A stretch of 64,000 nucleotides of DNA from Bacteroidaceae bacterium (GTDB taxonomy: Bacteria > Bacteroidota > Bacteroidia > Bacteroidales > Bacteroidaceae), in NCBI GenBank assembly GCA_017427065.1, contig JAFRTL010000006.1, forward strand, positions 1 through 64,000, in the 5' to 3' direction. The notes below the pieces were generated by a model. That model was not told where the DNA came from and searched no databases. It saw nothing but the letters and a program-made list of their open reading frames with translations. How positions within the stretch are numbered: the stretch's first letter is position 1; each line of letters opens with the position of its first letter. Position numbers and translations under genes: made by a program. Below, in pieces: positions 13,994 to 21,964 of the stretch.

Positions 13994-15184
13994 TTATTCT
14001 GGATTCTTAGAATGATAGTAATCCAATGGTTCGCCTTCGATGGCATCAGCAGTGTGCTGCATCCACACGGCACGAACAGTTGGGAGTTCCAACAATCCAA
14101 ATTCTATCATGGTGTCATCGTTGCAAGTGAAACCTGAACCCTCGGCACCAAAGTACATCTTCCAGCTGGTATCCTCTACCTCACCCTCTTCATTGGCCAT
14201 AGCCTGCAGTTCAGCGAAGGTATAATTGTCAGGATCTACATCTTCTGGAAGGTCGTCACCAGCCATATCGTTATGTCCGTGATCACCGTCGATGGACATC
14301 AAAGGATGGCAGTAAACCTTCATATTCTTGGTAGTCAAACCTGCAGCCTTCATACGGGCATACACATGTGTCTTGAAGTTCTCCATCATATCTACTGTAC
14401 CGACGAAATAGTTAGGGCTCAGTTTCTGCAAAGCATTTTCCAACTGAGTGTAACGTACGTTTGCCTTGTAAGTATCGTAAGCATCTGGATTACCATGGCC
14501 CATGAATGCTACGACATCGGTAGCAGCTTTGTCCTTATACAGTGCATGTAATTCATTTGCCACAGCAGGAACATCCACTAACTCATCCTGCAACAGAGGT
14601 ACACCTAACTTCAAGGTTACACCTGCCAGATACTCATCTTCCAGATCACCATTAGCATTGTTAGCAAAGTCCTTGATGTAGTTGATCACGCGAGTATATT
14701 CCTCACCAGGGATTACCTGCAATGACTGTACCACGATCTCCTTGTATTGTACACCTTCCTGAGCAAAAGCTGTGAGCCAGAAGTTAGGAGCGTAGAAATT
14801 ACGAGGATCTACGTTCTCTCCAGCAGCCGCACGGTTAATGCAGATAGCAGAAGAGAATGACAGGAATACGTCATAGTCCTTAAAAGTATCCTTGTAAGCA
14901 CCAACAGCATCATCGAAAGCATCATAAGCCTGTTCCCAAGTTGAGCCAAAAGCTACCAACAGGATCACCTTGTCATGCTTTTTTGACTTCTTCACATTAT
15001 CAGTCACCGCATTCTGATAGCGGGTCCAACTGTTGTCCACTGGAACTTCCACAATCTTCTCCACTTCCTTGATGACTTCCACCTCCTTGATAATCTCCTT
15101 AGGATCATCGTCGCCACATGCTACAAATGCGCCAGCAAGCAGCATGGCCATCATGGCCATAAAAAAATACTTAATCTTCATCAT
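13994..15184 (-). CDS. CbiK-like (sirohydrochlorin cobaltochelatase family) surface lipoprotein
   Basis: 396 residues. A lipoprotein signal ends at Cys23, followed by GDDDPKE, an acidic run typical of Bacteroidetes surface-export signals. A charged tether (about 28-50) leads to a CbiK domain: LLVAFGSTWEQ, VVQSLQVIPGEEY, VVAFMGHGNPD and PLMSIDGDHGHNDMAGDD. CbiK normally inserts Co2+ into sirohydrochlorin in the cytoplasm. Here the His that I recall as catalytic His145 of Salmonella CbiK is Gln156; the second one (His207) is kept as His230. About 27 extra residues split MAGDD from SWK. The start overlaps the upstream TonB receptor by 14 bases. It may bind metal, tetrapyrrole or corrinoid at the surface rather than chelate; this is inference. 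Confidence 0.85.
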   Translation of the reverse strand: MMKIKYFFMAMMAMLLAGAFVACGDDDPKEIIKEVEVIKEVEKIVEVPVDNSWTRYQNAVTDNVKKSKKHDKVILLVAFGSTWEQAYDAFDDAVGAYKDTFKDYDVFLSFSSAICINRAAAGENVDPRNFYAPNFWLTAFAQEGVQYKEIVVQSLQVIPGEEYTRVINYIKDFANNANGDLEDEYLAGVTLKLGVPLLQDELVDVPAVANELHALYKDKAATDVVAFMGHGNPDAYDTYKANVRYTQLENALQKLSPNYFVGTVDMMENFKTHVYARMKAAGLTTKNMKVYCHPLMSIDGDHGHNDMAGDDLPEDVDPDNYTFAELQAMANEEGEVEDTSWKMYFGAEGSGFTCNDDTMIEFGLLELPTVRAVWMQHTADAIEGEPLDYYHSKNPE

Positions 15185-17315
15185 TACTATTACTTAAATT
15201 TGAGTTAAACTTATTGTTAGTTTTCTTACCTTTTGCAAATCGGATGGTGAGTGAGGCATAGATGGTGGTACCTGGAGTAGTAGTACCCAAATGCAAACCA
15301 TGTGGTGTACGGTCCACATAGTTGAAGATGTTGTCGATGCCCGCCTCCAGACGGTAGGTCGTGGTACTGCTCTTCCCAAAGTCGTGGTTAGTACTCAGTC
15401 GCCAAATCTGATAACCCTTGCCATCGCCATCACTTTGGTAGTAGCGTTTACTGCTGGTACGTCCATAGATACCAGCCCCCAAACGATAGTTCTCAGAGAA
15501 CCGATGCCCCCATGTTAGGAAAACATTGCTTTTATGATGTGCCATACCGTCTATAGTCACTTTCTTCATCTTGTCATGATTGTCATCGTAGATCTCGGCA
15601 TCCGTATCTAGATAGCTGTAACCCACGCCTGCCGTCCACTCCTTGTAGGCATAGCGCAGACTCACATCAATGCCCTTGGTCTTGGCCGTTTCCAGATTCT
15701 TGTATTGTTTGGTACGTTTCAATTCATACTGTGTCTGATATTCCACAGGTGCCATATAGTTAGGCACATTCACCAAATTGATCATATCCTTCACATCGTT
15801 GATGTAGCCCGTCACATTCAGCGTAAAGCCTTTCCAACTGTATTCCCCACCCACGGAGTAGTAGTTGGAAGTCTGTGGCTTCAGGTCCTCGTTACCCATA
15901 TAGAGATAGGTACCATTCATATCCTTCACATAGAGATACTCCAACTCCTTGGGCGTAGGTGTCTTGAATCCCTGACTCCATGTGGCACGCAATCGGAAAT
16001 CACCTAGACTGAGCATACCTGATATCTTAGGTGTGAGCTTCCACCCAAATTTCTGATTCTTCGTCAGTCGCAAGCCAGCTGTGATATTCAGCCAACGGAA
16101 CCAGTTGAATTCATCCTGCACGTAAGCAGCTGCTGTCCAGTCCTTAGCCTTACCACCTACCACACGCATAGGCGCACGCAACCAGTCGTAACGATACTCC
16201 AAACCTGCGCTCAGACGGTTTTCCAAAGGCAGTTCGAACACACCCTTCAAAGCCCCCATCGTACGTTGTTGGTCACTTTGCAACATCTTGTCCTTAGGAA
16301 AATAAGGATAGTAGTGTGTGAACTTTCCCCAAGGGTCATAGCCATCCATCAGCGTGGTATCAGTGAAGTTGTAGAAGTAAGCATGACGGTTCCAGTCCAC
16401 ATCCAGCGTCAGATAATCCGTCGCATTCAGTTTCAGCTTACCGCCGCCAGCTACAGAAGAGTTATGATACTCTAGATCATACGTCTTCACGTCATAATGT
16501 GGATGATGACCACTGGGGCGGTAGATACGTTTCCAGTACAAGCTGCCTTCAGTATAGAACTGCAAATTGTCATTCACGTCGTATGTGAATTTCTGTGCAA
16601 TCTGCCAGTTAGTATTACGGTTGGTCGTCTTGTTACGACTATCAGTGATAGGTTTTTCCTTACCCATAGTATGCTCCACAGAGGTATTCTGCCATCCGTC
16701 AGAATGTTGCAACTGGAAATTGGTATAGCTTTGGAATTTGCCCAACTTAAAACCTATGCCGTTATGTTGTCTGAGGTCTCCATAGGAACCCACACGCGAG
16801 GTATTCTCCAGTAGCAATCCTTCATCATGTTTCTTAGTGATGATGTTGATTACGCCTGCGATAGCATCGCTACCATAGAGTGCAGAGGAAGCACCCTTCA
16901 CTATCTCTATCTTCTCGATGTTGTTGGGATCAATAAGGCTCAGGTCGTTCTCTCCACCCACATCGCCATGCATGCGCTTGCCATCTATCATGATGAGGAT
17001 ATAGCTGTTGCCCAGTCCATTCATGGTGATGCCGCTACCCATGTCACTCCCATTGAAATCCAGCGAAGTAGCCAACATGCTCAGGATATCCTCTAGACTG
17101 TTGCCCGAGAAATTGCGCAACACCTTATTATTAATAACCTCTGTCTGCACAGGAGTATCCTTGAGGAGATGTTCGGTGCCTGTACCAGTCACCACCACCT
17201 CTTCCAAGATACGCGTAAGTTCTTCCTCGCTCTTATCTTGAATTATGCTTTGCGCCATGACCAACATGGGAAATACAAGCAGCAAAGCAGTTGCAAACAG
17301 CTGTTTGAACTTCAT
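15171..17315 (-). CDS. TonB-dependent outer-membrane receptor under cobalamin riboswitch control
   Basis: 714 residues with signal peptide (about 1-21, ending VMAQ). The plug starts at EEVVVTGTGTEHLL, with GNSLEDILSML, SSALYGSDAIAGVINIIT and the barrel region YMGNEDLKPQTSNYYS. It is the first gene after the cobalamin riboswitch, which makes corrinoid or cobalt uptake by a BtuB-like mechanism likely. It overlaps the CbiK-like lipoprotein gene by 14 bases, so the two are probably made together, as receptor-lipoprotein pairs in Bacteroidetes often are. The polar tail after the barrel (KKTNNKFNSNLSNSNDED) is unusual: outer-membrane barrels normally end in an aromatic residue, and this extension contains the overlap. 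Confidence 0.88.
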   Translation of the reverse strand: MKFKQLFATALLLVFPMLVMAQSIIQDKSEEELTRILEEVVVTGTGTEHLLKDTPVQTEVINNKVLRNFSGNSLEDILSMLATSLDFNGSDMGSGITMNGLGNSYILIMIDGKRMHGDVGGENDLSLIDPNNIEKIEIVKGASSALYGSDAIAGVINIITKKHDEGLLLENTSRVGSYGDLRQHNGIGFKLGKFQSYTNFQLQHSDGWQNTSVEHTMGKEKPITDSRNKTTNRNTNWQIAQKFTYDVNDNLQFYTEGSLYWKRIYRPSGHHPHYDVKTYDLEYHNSSVAGGGKLKLNATDYLTLDVDWNRHAYFYNFTDTTLMDGYDPWGKFTHYYPYFPKDKMLQSDQQRTMGALKGVFELPLENRLSAGLEYRYDWLRAPMRVVGGKAKDWTAAAYVQDEFNWFRWLNITAGLRLTKNQKFGWKLTPKISGMLSLGDFRLRATWSQGFKTPTPKELEYLYVKDMNGTYLYMGNEDLKPQTSNYYSVGGEYSWKGFTLNVTGYINDVKDMINLVNVPNYMAPVEYQTQYELKRTKQYKNLETAKTKGIDVSLRYAYKEWTAGVGYSYLDTDAEIYDDNHDKMKKVTIDGMAHHKSNVFLTWGHRFSENYRLGAGIYGRTSSKRYYQSDGDGKGYQIWRLSTNHDFGKSSTTTYRLEAGIDNIFNYVDRTPHGLHLGTTTPGTTIYASLTIRFAKGKKTNNKFNSNLSNSNDED

Positions 17316-17385
17316 TGACTTTAATAATAAAGAAAAATGTTTAGAGAACTTGTCATCGTCTTTTACCTGAAGGCGTTGACCCTGG

Positions 17386-17556
17386 TCTTCTTCAGTTGGG
17401 TGTTTTGGCAGGTATTCTGGCTTTCTCCGTCCTTACTAGGCCTTCCCATTGGTTTATCCAACAGTGACACATGCAGAAGCAAGGATTTGGTTTATAGGAG
17501 ATTACAGCTGCAGGAACAGCTCCGGTTTCTCACACGGATTCCCTTGCGCCCATGGA
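17386..17556 (-). ncRNA. Cobalamin riboswitch
   Basis: On the minus strand the leader contains the B12-box GCCAGAATACCTGCC (17408-17422). Upstream, at 17501-17543, is the conserved core reading GGGAATCCGTGTGAGA, then GGAGCTGTTCCTGCAGCTGT. These match the two most conserved parts of cobalamin riboswitches and are spaced as expected. The element lies between a -7 promoter box (17587-17594) and the TonB receptor ATG (17315). It should repress the downstream receptor-lipoprotein-biosynthesis block when adenosylcobalamin is plentiful. No ORF in this 305-base gap is credible. Confidence 0.93.
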
Positions 17557-17586
17557 ATAGAATCCATTGAACTTCCAAAATCGATA

Positions 17587-17594
17587 CAAAGATA
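17587..17594 (-). promoter_or_regulatory. -7 promoter element of the riboswitch-led cobalamin operon
   Basis: The minus strand reads TATCTTTG, a perfect Bacteroidetes -7 box, about 30 bases upstream of the riboswitch core and after the stop of the adenosyltransferase gene. This gives the receptor and cbi block its own start. Confidence 0.75.
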
Positions 17595-17620
17595 AGTAAT
17601 TCTTTTATATAAGAAAAGTA

Positions 17621-18166
17621 TTAGAGCAAAAATTCTTCCTCAGCACACCCAGCACGTTCCATCTCATCACGAGCCATAGCAAAAAGGGCATCACTAAGGC
17701 GGTTGACGAACTTCAGGATATCCGGATTCAGAGGTTCTTCACGATGAAGTGTCCAGAGCCTCCGCTCTGCACGCCTACATACCGTACGTGCCCATTGCAG
17801 GTGGGCAGAAAGAGGTGTTCCCCCTGGCAGAATGAAGTGTCTGGAAGAAGTAGTCTTGGCCTGTACATCGTCTATCAACTGCTCCAACTTAGCCGTCAAC
17901 TCTACCACATGCAACTGTCGTGGGTTGGTCTTTCCCACAGGTGTGGCCACATGACTCATCACTCTCATCAACTCATGGATGATCTCCGTGAGGAGTGCCT
18001 GGCGCTCATCGTTCTTTGGCATCAAGGTACGTGCCACACCCAGCATAGCGTTCAGCTCATCGAGCATTCCATTTGCCTCGATACGTGGATGATCCTTTGG
18101 AACTCGCACGCCTCCGCGAATACTCGTCATCCCTTCGTCGCCTGTCTTAGTGTAGATTTTATTCAT
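17621..18166 (-). CDS. pduO: Cob(I)yrinic acid a,c-diamide adenosyltransferase, PduO type
   Basis: 181 residues. It begins with the ATP-binding TKTGDEGMT loop of PduO-type enzymes, followed by RIEANGMLDELNAMLGVAR and the later PGGTPLSAHLQWARTVCRRAER signature with FVNRLSDALFAMAR. It adds the 5'-deoxyadenosyl ligand to cob(I)alamin or its precursor. Family length is normal and all motifs are intact. It sits between cbiA, 72 bases upstream through an 8-mer repeat, and the riboswitch promoter. The adenosylated product is the ligand of that riboswitch, so the arrangement fits feedback control. Confidence 0.93.
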   Translation of the reverse strand: MNKIYTKTGDEGMTSIRGGVRVPKDHPRIEANGMLDELNAMLGVARTLMPKNDERQALLTEIIHELMRVMSHVATPVGKTNPRQLHVVELTAKLEQLIDDVQAKTTSSRHFILPGGTPLSAHLQWARTVCRRAERRLWTLHREEPLNPDILKFVNRLSDALFAMARDEMERAGCAEEEFLL

Positions 18167-18172
18167 ACTTTA

Positions 18173-18240
18173 GCGTTTTGGCATTGGGGCGTTTTAGCGT
18201 TTTAGCCAACAAGCCAACACGCTAACACGCCTACACGGCT
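18173..18240. repeat. Imperfect inverted array of GCGTTTTA/G octamers
   Basis: Copies of GCGTTTTG and GCGTTTTA (three good units) are followed by reverse-oriented relatives (GCTAACACGC). It fills the gap between cbiA and the adenosyltransferase. The same word recurs at 21491, 21935 and 23132. Confidence 0.7.
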
Positions 18241-19573
18241 ATATAAACAGTTGTGTGATATCCGCCTCTCCCCAATACAGATGCGTATAGCTGGCTATCA
18301 CGTTCTTATAACGGAAAACAGGCGTAGGTGTCAACTTCCCACGGGCATCATAGACCTTTGCCACCGAAGGAGGCATCAGCAAGTCGCCCCCCTCCTGCTT
18401 CATGTACTGTGTATAATGGAACTCATGCCCCTTGAGTGTCTGACCCTTGTATTCCAATTGCCTATATCCTAAGGACAGTTTACGATCCACCCTACGCATG
18501 GAGATATATACATTGAAAATGCCCGCCAAAGGATAGATGCCAAAGGTAGTTGGGGAACTGTCATAAACGACGCCTTGCGAAAGATAAATCAGTCCGCCAC
18601 ACTCTGCCAGCACCTTACCGCCAGCCTCCACATAGTTGCGCAGTGAGTCCAGCGTCTTCTGTGCCTTGCTCAGTCGCTCCGCATGCTTTTCAGGATAGCC
18701 TCCAGGTAAATAAATCAGGTCGATGTTCTTTGGCAACGGCTTATTCAGTTCTGGGTTGAAAGTCCGCACCTTTCCTAATGAACGCAGTATGTCCAGATGC
18801 TCCTTATAAATGAAAGAAAACGACTCCTCGTTGTTCGCCACCAGGATGTTCCATTTGCCAACCTTCCTGGCACCTTTTCTCACACGCTTGGGCATAGGTC
18901 TCATCACCCGCTTCAGCAATAACTTGGTATCCACATGCTGCTTCAAGGTATTGACCAACTGGTTCAGTACCTCCTTGCCCTCTGCCTGACTGAAATCCAA
19001 TCCCAGATAGCGTGACCCTTGCTCCAGTTCTTTCTGCTTAGGCAAATACCCAAAACACGTCAGCCCAAGGTCATCGCACACCTCCTGCAACATGGCATAG
19101 TGGCGTGCAGAACCCACCTTATTGAATATCACCCCAGCTATCTGTACATCGTCCCTGAACGTCATGAAACCCTTCAGCAGCGGTGCCATACTATATGCCG
19201 CACTCTTTGCATCCACCACCAGTACCACAGGGATATCCAGCAGTCGGGCAATCTCCGCACTGCTACCCTTGTCGCGCTCATAGCCATCGTACATTCCCAT
19301 CATCCCCTCTACCACCAGCGCATCGGCATCCTTGGCATAGCGTGCATAAATCTCACACACATGCTCCTCGCTGGCCATAAACGTATCCAGATTCACGGAA
19401 GAGCGCCCGCACACCTTGGTATGATACTTCGTATCTATATAGTCGGGCCCACATTTATAGGGCTGCACCGTCTTACCCATACTCACGAGCAGCGCCATCA
19501 GTCCACGACTCACCGTAGTCTTTCCAGCCCCCGAGGTAGGTGCAGCAATCAGGAATTGAGGAATGTTTTTCAT
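18239..19573 (-). CDS. cbiA: Cobyrinate a,c-diamide synthase CbiA
   Basis: 444 residues. The N-terminal ATP-binding domain has IAAPTSGAGKTTVSRGLM (P-loop type) and CGPDYIDTKYH. The C-terminal class I glutamine amidotransferase domain has LPGGYPEKHAERL and the nucleophile Cys in LAECGGLIYLSQG. The enzyme amidates the a and c acetate side chains using glutamine and ATP. It follows a small outer-membrane protein gene by 18 bases and precedes the adenosyltransferase, which acts on its product. Nothing is missing. The riboswitch lies downstream, so cbiA is not under that copy. Confidence 0.95.
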   Translation of the reverse strand: MKNIPQFLIAAPTSGAGKTTVSRGLMALLVSMGKTVQPYKCGPDYIDTKYHTKVCGRSSVNLDTFMASEEHVCEIYARYAKDADALVVEGMMGMYDGYERDKGSSAEIARLLDIPVVLVVDAKSAAYSMAPLLKGFMTFRDDVQIAGVIFNKVGSARHYAMLQEVCDDLGLTCFGYLPKQKELEQGSRYLGLDFSQAEGKEVLNQLVNTLKQHVDTKLLLKRVMRPMPKRVRKGARKVGKWNILVANNEESFSFIYKEHLDILRSLGKVRTFNPELNKPLPKNIDLIYLPGGYPEKHAERLSKAQKTLDSLRNYVEAGGKVLAECGGLIYLSQGVVYDSSPTTFGIYPLAGIFNVYISMRRVDRKLSLGYRQLEYKGQTLKGHEFHYTQYMKQEGGDLLMPPSVAKVYDARGKLTPTPVFRYKNVIASYTHLYWGEADITQLFI

Positions 19574-19591
19574 GACCTTAGAACGATTATA

Positions 19592-20167
19592 TCAGAACTT
19601 GCAGCGCACACCAACGAGGGCAAGGCCCTGCTCACCAGTACCAAGTTCCAAGAAGGCGCGCAAGGTAGGGCTACCTGCCTCAAGACCTAGGAAAGATACC
19701 TGCCAGTTAGGATGGATAGAGGTATCGCTCTCACCATCAGCATCCTCAGTGCGCACAGTGGCACCAAAAGCCAACTTAGAGTACATACCGAAGTAGCGCT
19801 TACGAAGCCAGTCGAATTTTACAGCGGGCATCACGGTGTAGTAGGTGTGCTTCAGCTCACCCGACTTACTGCTGCTGATATAGATGTCCTGTGTGCTCTT
19901 ACCGTAAGCGAAGATACCACCCACACCAAGCCAGTTCTTAGCATGATAGAAATACTCCACTGACAGGGGACCAACTAGTTTTTCATCATCCAACTTGGCT
20001 CCTGCCATGATGGTGGCCATGTCCTCGAAGACATCAATCCATTGCGAATTGGCCAGATAACCATAGCTGACTGCAATCTCGTGCTTTGTGTCATCGTAAC
20101 CTTCCTGAGCTTTCACACCAAAAGTCGTGAGCATAGCGGCTACTACCAAAAACAGAAGTTTTTTCAT
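19592..20167 (-). CDS. Small outer-membrane beta-barrel protein, unknown role
   Basis: 191 residues. A signal peptide (about 1-20, ending GVKAQ) is followed by alternating polar/aromatic strands (HEIAVSYGYLA, LSVEYFYHA, WLGVGGIFAYG, WQVSFLGLEAG) and a C-terminal strand ending in CKF. This is typical of 8-stranded outer-membrane barrels. I do not recognise a named family. It lies 29 bases after metY and 18 before cbiA on the same strand, so it may be co-transcribed with cbiA. A link to cobalamin is not shown by the sequence. Confidence 0.65.
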   Translation of the reverse strand: MKKLLFLVVAAMLTTFGVKAQEGYDDTKHEIAVSYGYLANSQWIDVFEDMATIMAGAKLDDEKLVGPLSVEYFYHAKNWLGVGGIFAYGKSTQDIYISSSKSGELKHTYYTVMPAVKFDWLRKRYFGMYSKLAFGATVRTEDADGESDTSIHPNWQVSFLGLEAGSPTLRAFLELGTGEQGLALVGVRCKF

Positions 20168-20196
20168 ATTTCTTTTAATGGTTTATTATTAAGTTA

Positions 20197-21474
20197 TTAC
20201 ATCTTCGCCATGGCTTGCTCCAGATCGGCAATGATGTCATCGACATTCTCGATGCCTACGGAGAGGCGAACCAAGTCGGGTGCCACGCCTGCCTCACGAA
20301 GCTGCTCGTCACTCATCTGACGATGGGTATGACTAGCAGGATGAAGCACGCAGGTACGGGCATCGGCCACATGTGTAACGATGCATATGAAATCCAGATT
20401 ATCCATAAAACGGATGGCATCTTCACGGGTACCCTTCAAGCCAAAGGCGATGACACCACAGGAGCCGTTGGGTAAGTATTTCTGCCCAAGGGCATAATAC
20501 TTATTGGATGGCAATCCGCAGTAATTCACCCATCCCACCTTCGGATTCTTCTCCAACCACTCTGCCACTTTCTGAGCATTCTCGCAGTGACGAGGCATGC
20601 GGAGATGCAGCGTTTCCAAACCCAGATTCAGCAGGAAACAGTTCTGTGGTGATGGAATAGAGCCGAGATCTCGCATCAATTGTGACACAATCTTAGTGAT
20701 ATAGGCCTTCTTTCCGAATGCCTTGGTATAGGTAAGTCCGTGATAGCTCTCATCAGGAGTAGTAAGACCAGGGAACTTCTCTGCATACTGTTCCCAATCG
20801 AAGTTTCCACTGTCCACTACGGCACCACCTACTTGTGTAGCATGACCGTCCATATACTTGGTAGTGCTGTGCGTCACGATGTCACATCCCCACTCGAAGG
20901 GACGACAGTTGATTGGTGTAGCGAAGGTATTATCCACGATCAAAGGAACCCCATGCTTATGTGCCATTTTGGCAAAGCGCTCAATGTCGAACACGTTGCC
21001 ACCAGGATTGGAGATAGTCTCCCCAAAGAAGCACTTGGTGTTAGGACGAAACTCCTTCTCTATCTCCTCATCGGTCCAATCGGGATCCACAAAGGTGCAC
21101 TCTATGCCGAGCTTCTTCATAGTCACTCCAAAGAGGTTGAAAGTGCCACCATAGATGGTATTGGAGGTAATGAAATGGTCACCAGCCTGACAGATATTGA
21201 ACACAGCGTAGAAATTGGCGGCCTGTCCACTAGAGGTAAGCACGCACCCCACTCCACCTTCCAGCGCATTGATCTTCGCTGCTACAGCATCGTTGGTAGG
21301 ATTAGCCAAACGCGTGTAGAAATATCCGTCGTCCTTCAGGTCGAAAAGACGAGCCATCTGTTCACTTGTTTCGTATTTGAATGTCGTGCTCTGGTAGATA
21401 GGCAGCACACGAGGCTCACCTTTCTTAGGAGTCCAACCGGCTTGTACACAAAGCGTTTCAAGATTTTTTTTCAT
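20197..21474 (-). CDS. metY: O-acetylhomoserine sulfhydrylase / aminocarboxypropyltransferase MetY
   Basis: 425 residues, a Cys/Met metabolism PLP enzyme. Motifs are VLPIYQSTTFKYET, FYTRLANPTNDAVAAKINALEGG, SSGQAANFYAVFNI and the PLP-lysine region VTHSTTKYMDGHATQVGG. The overall length and the GWTPKKGEPRVLPIYQST start are typical of MetY rather than MetB/MetC. It makes homocysteine from O-acetylhomoserine and sulfide. Homocysteine feeds methionine synthesis, where B12 can serve as cofactor, but no direct link to the neighbouring cobalamin genes is shown. An octamer repeat lies directly upstream. Confidence 0.94.
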   Translation of the reverse strand: MKKNLETLCVQAGWTPKKGEPRVLPIYQSTTFKYETSEQMARLFDLKDDGYFYTRLANPTNDAVAAKINALEGGVGCVLTSSGQAANFYAVFNICQAGDHFITSNTIYGGTFNLFGVTMKKLGIECTFVDPDWTDEEIEKEFRPNTKCFFGETISNPGGNVFDIERFAKMAHKHGVPLIVDNTFATPINCRPFEWGCDIVTHSTTKYMDGHATQVGGAVVDSGNFDWEQYAEKFPGLTTPDESYHGLTYTKAFGKKAYITKIVSQLMRDLGSIPSPQNCFLLNLGLETLHLRMPRHCENAQKVAEWLEKNPKVGWVNYCGLPSNKYYALGQKYLPNGSCGVIAFGLKGTREDAIRFMDNLDFICIVTHVADARTCVLHPASHTHRQMSDEQLREAGVAPDLVRLSVGIENVDDIIADLEQAMAKM

Positions 21475-21490
21475 TGTATTATATTTTAAT

Positions 21491-21524
21491 GCGTGTTAGC
21501 GTTTTGGCGTTTTGGCATGTTGGC
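21491..21524. repeat. Tandem GCGTTTTG octamers upstream of metY
   Basis: Four in-phase units (GCGTGTTA, GCGTTTTG twice, GCATGTTG) start 16 bases upstream of the metY ATG. Confidence 0.8.
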
Positions 21525-21569
21525 TTTTCAACTATGCTTCTCTCACTAGCTTTTTTGCTTACTAACACG

Positions 21570-21932
21570 TTATTTATCATTCAACTTTTGCTTAAAAGCT
21601 GTCAACATTTTAGACAGTATAGTTATTTCAGAAAAAACAGAATTAAATTCTTCATCTGTTATATAACCTAGATCTTTTGATATTTCCATTTGGCAAAGAG
21701 TTTCCATTAAAGAACCAATAGAAATATCTAAGAATCTAGACTTTTCCTAATCTGTAGAGCGTCCATAACCTTCTGCAATATTGGAAGGCACTGATATAAC
21801 AGCTCTCCTAATTTGATCACATAAGGCATACTGTTCATACTTAGGATATTTTTTCAACAAATTATATATATGTGTAACCAATTGCTTGGAAACCTCATAA
21901 ACACGCAAATTCCTGAAATAAAAAACATCCAT
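21570..21932 (-). pseudogene. Four-helix-bundle (IVP/S23-type) protein gene with internal TAG
   Basis: From the ATG at 21932 the product reads FRNLRVYEVSKQLVTHIY, then AVISVPSNIAEGYGRSTD, then TAG at 21747-21749. The same frame continues for 59 more codons (EKSRFLDISIGSLMETLCQM to FKQKLNDK) and ends at TAA. These two halves together match the small four-helix-bundle family first seen in 23S rRNA intervening sequences, about 120 residues long. One base change (for example AAG to TAG) would restore it. It is either a fresh pseudogene or a reading error. Octamer repeats flank it on both sides. Confidence 0.8.
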
Positions 21933-21934
21933 GT

Positions 21935-21964
21935 GCTAAAACGCTACCACGCCAAAACGCTAAA
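21935..21964. repeat. GCTAAAACG-type octamers between purT and the four-helix-bundle gene
   Basis: Reverse-oriented copies of the GCGTTTTG/GCGTTTTA word (GCTAAAAC, GCTACCAC, GCCAAAAC, GCTAAA) overlap the end of purT. Confidence 0.75.

Noticed and set aside
17337..17570. 77-codon plus-strand ORF in the gap before the TonB receptor
   Set aside because: It lies antisense to the conserved cobalamin riboswitch and resembles no protein.
19019..19690. 223-codon plus-strand ORF over cbiA
   Set aside because: Shadow of cbiA and of the start region before it; composition (His/Leu/Cys-rich) is typical of antisense frames.
20740..21489. 249-codon plus-strand ORF over metY
   Set aside because: Shadow of metY, whose catalytic motifs are intact on the minus strand.
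21475..21570. SAM riboswitch before metY
   Set aside because: The gap is filled by octamer repeats and no conserved SAM-riboswitch core was found.
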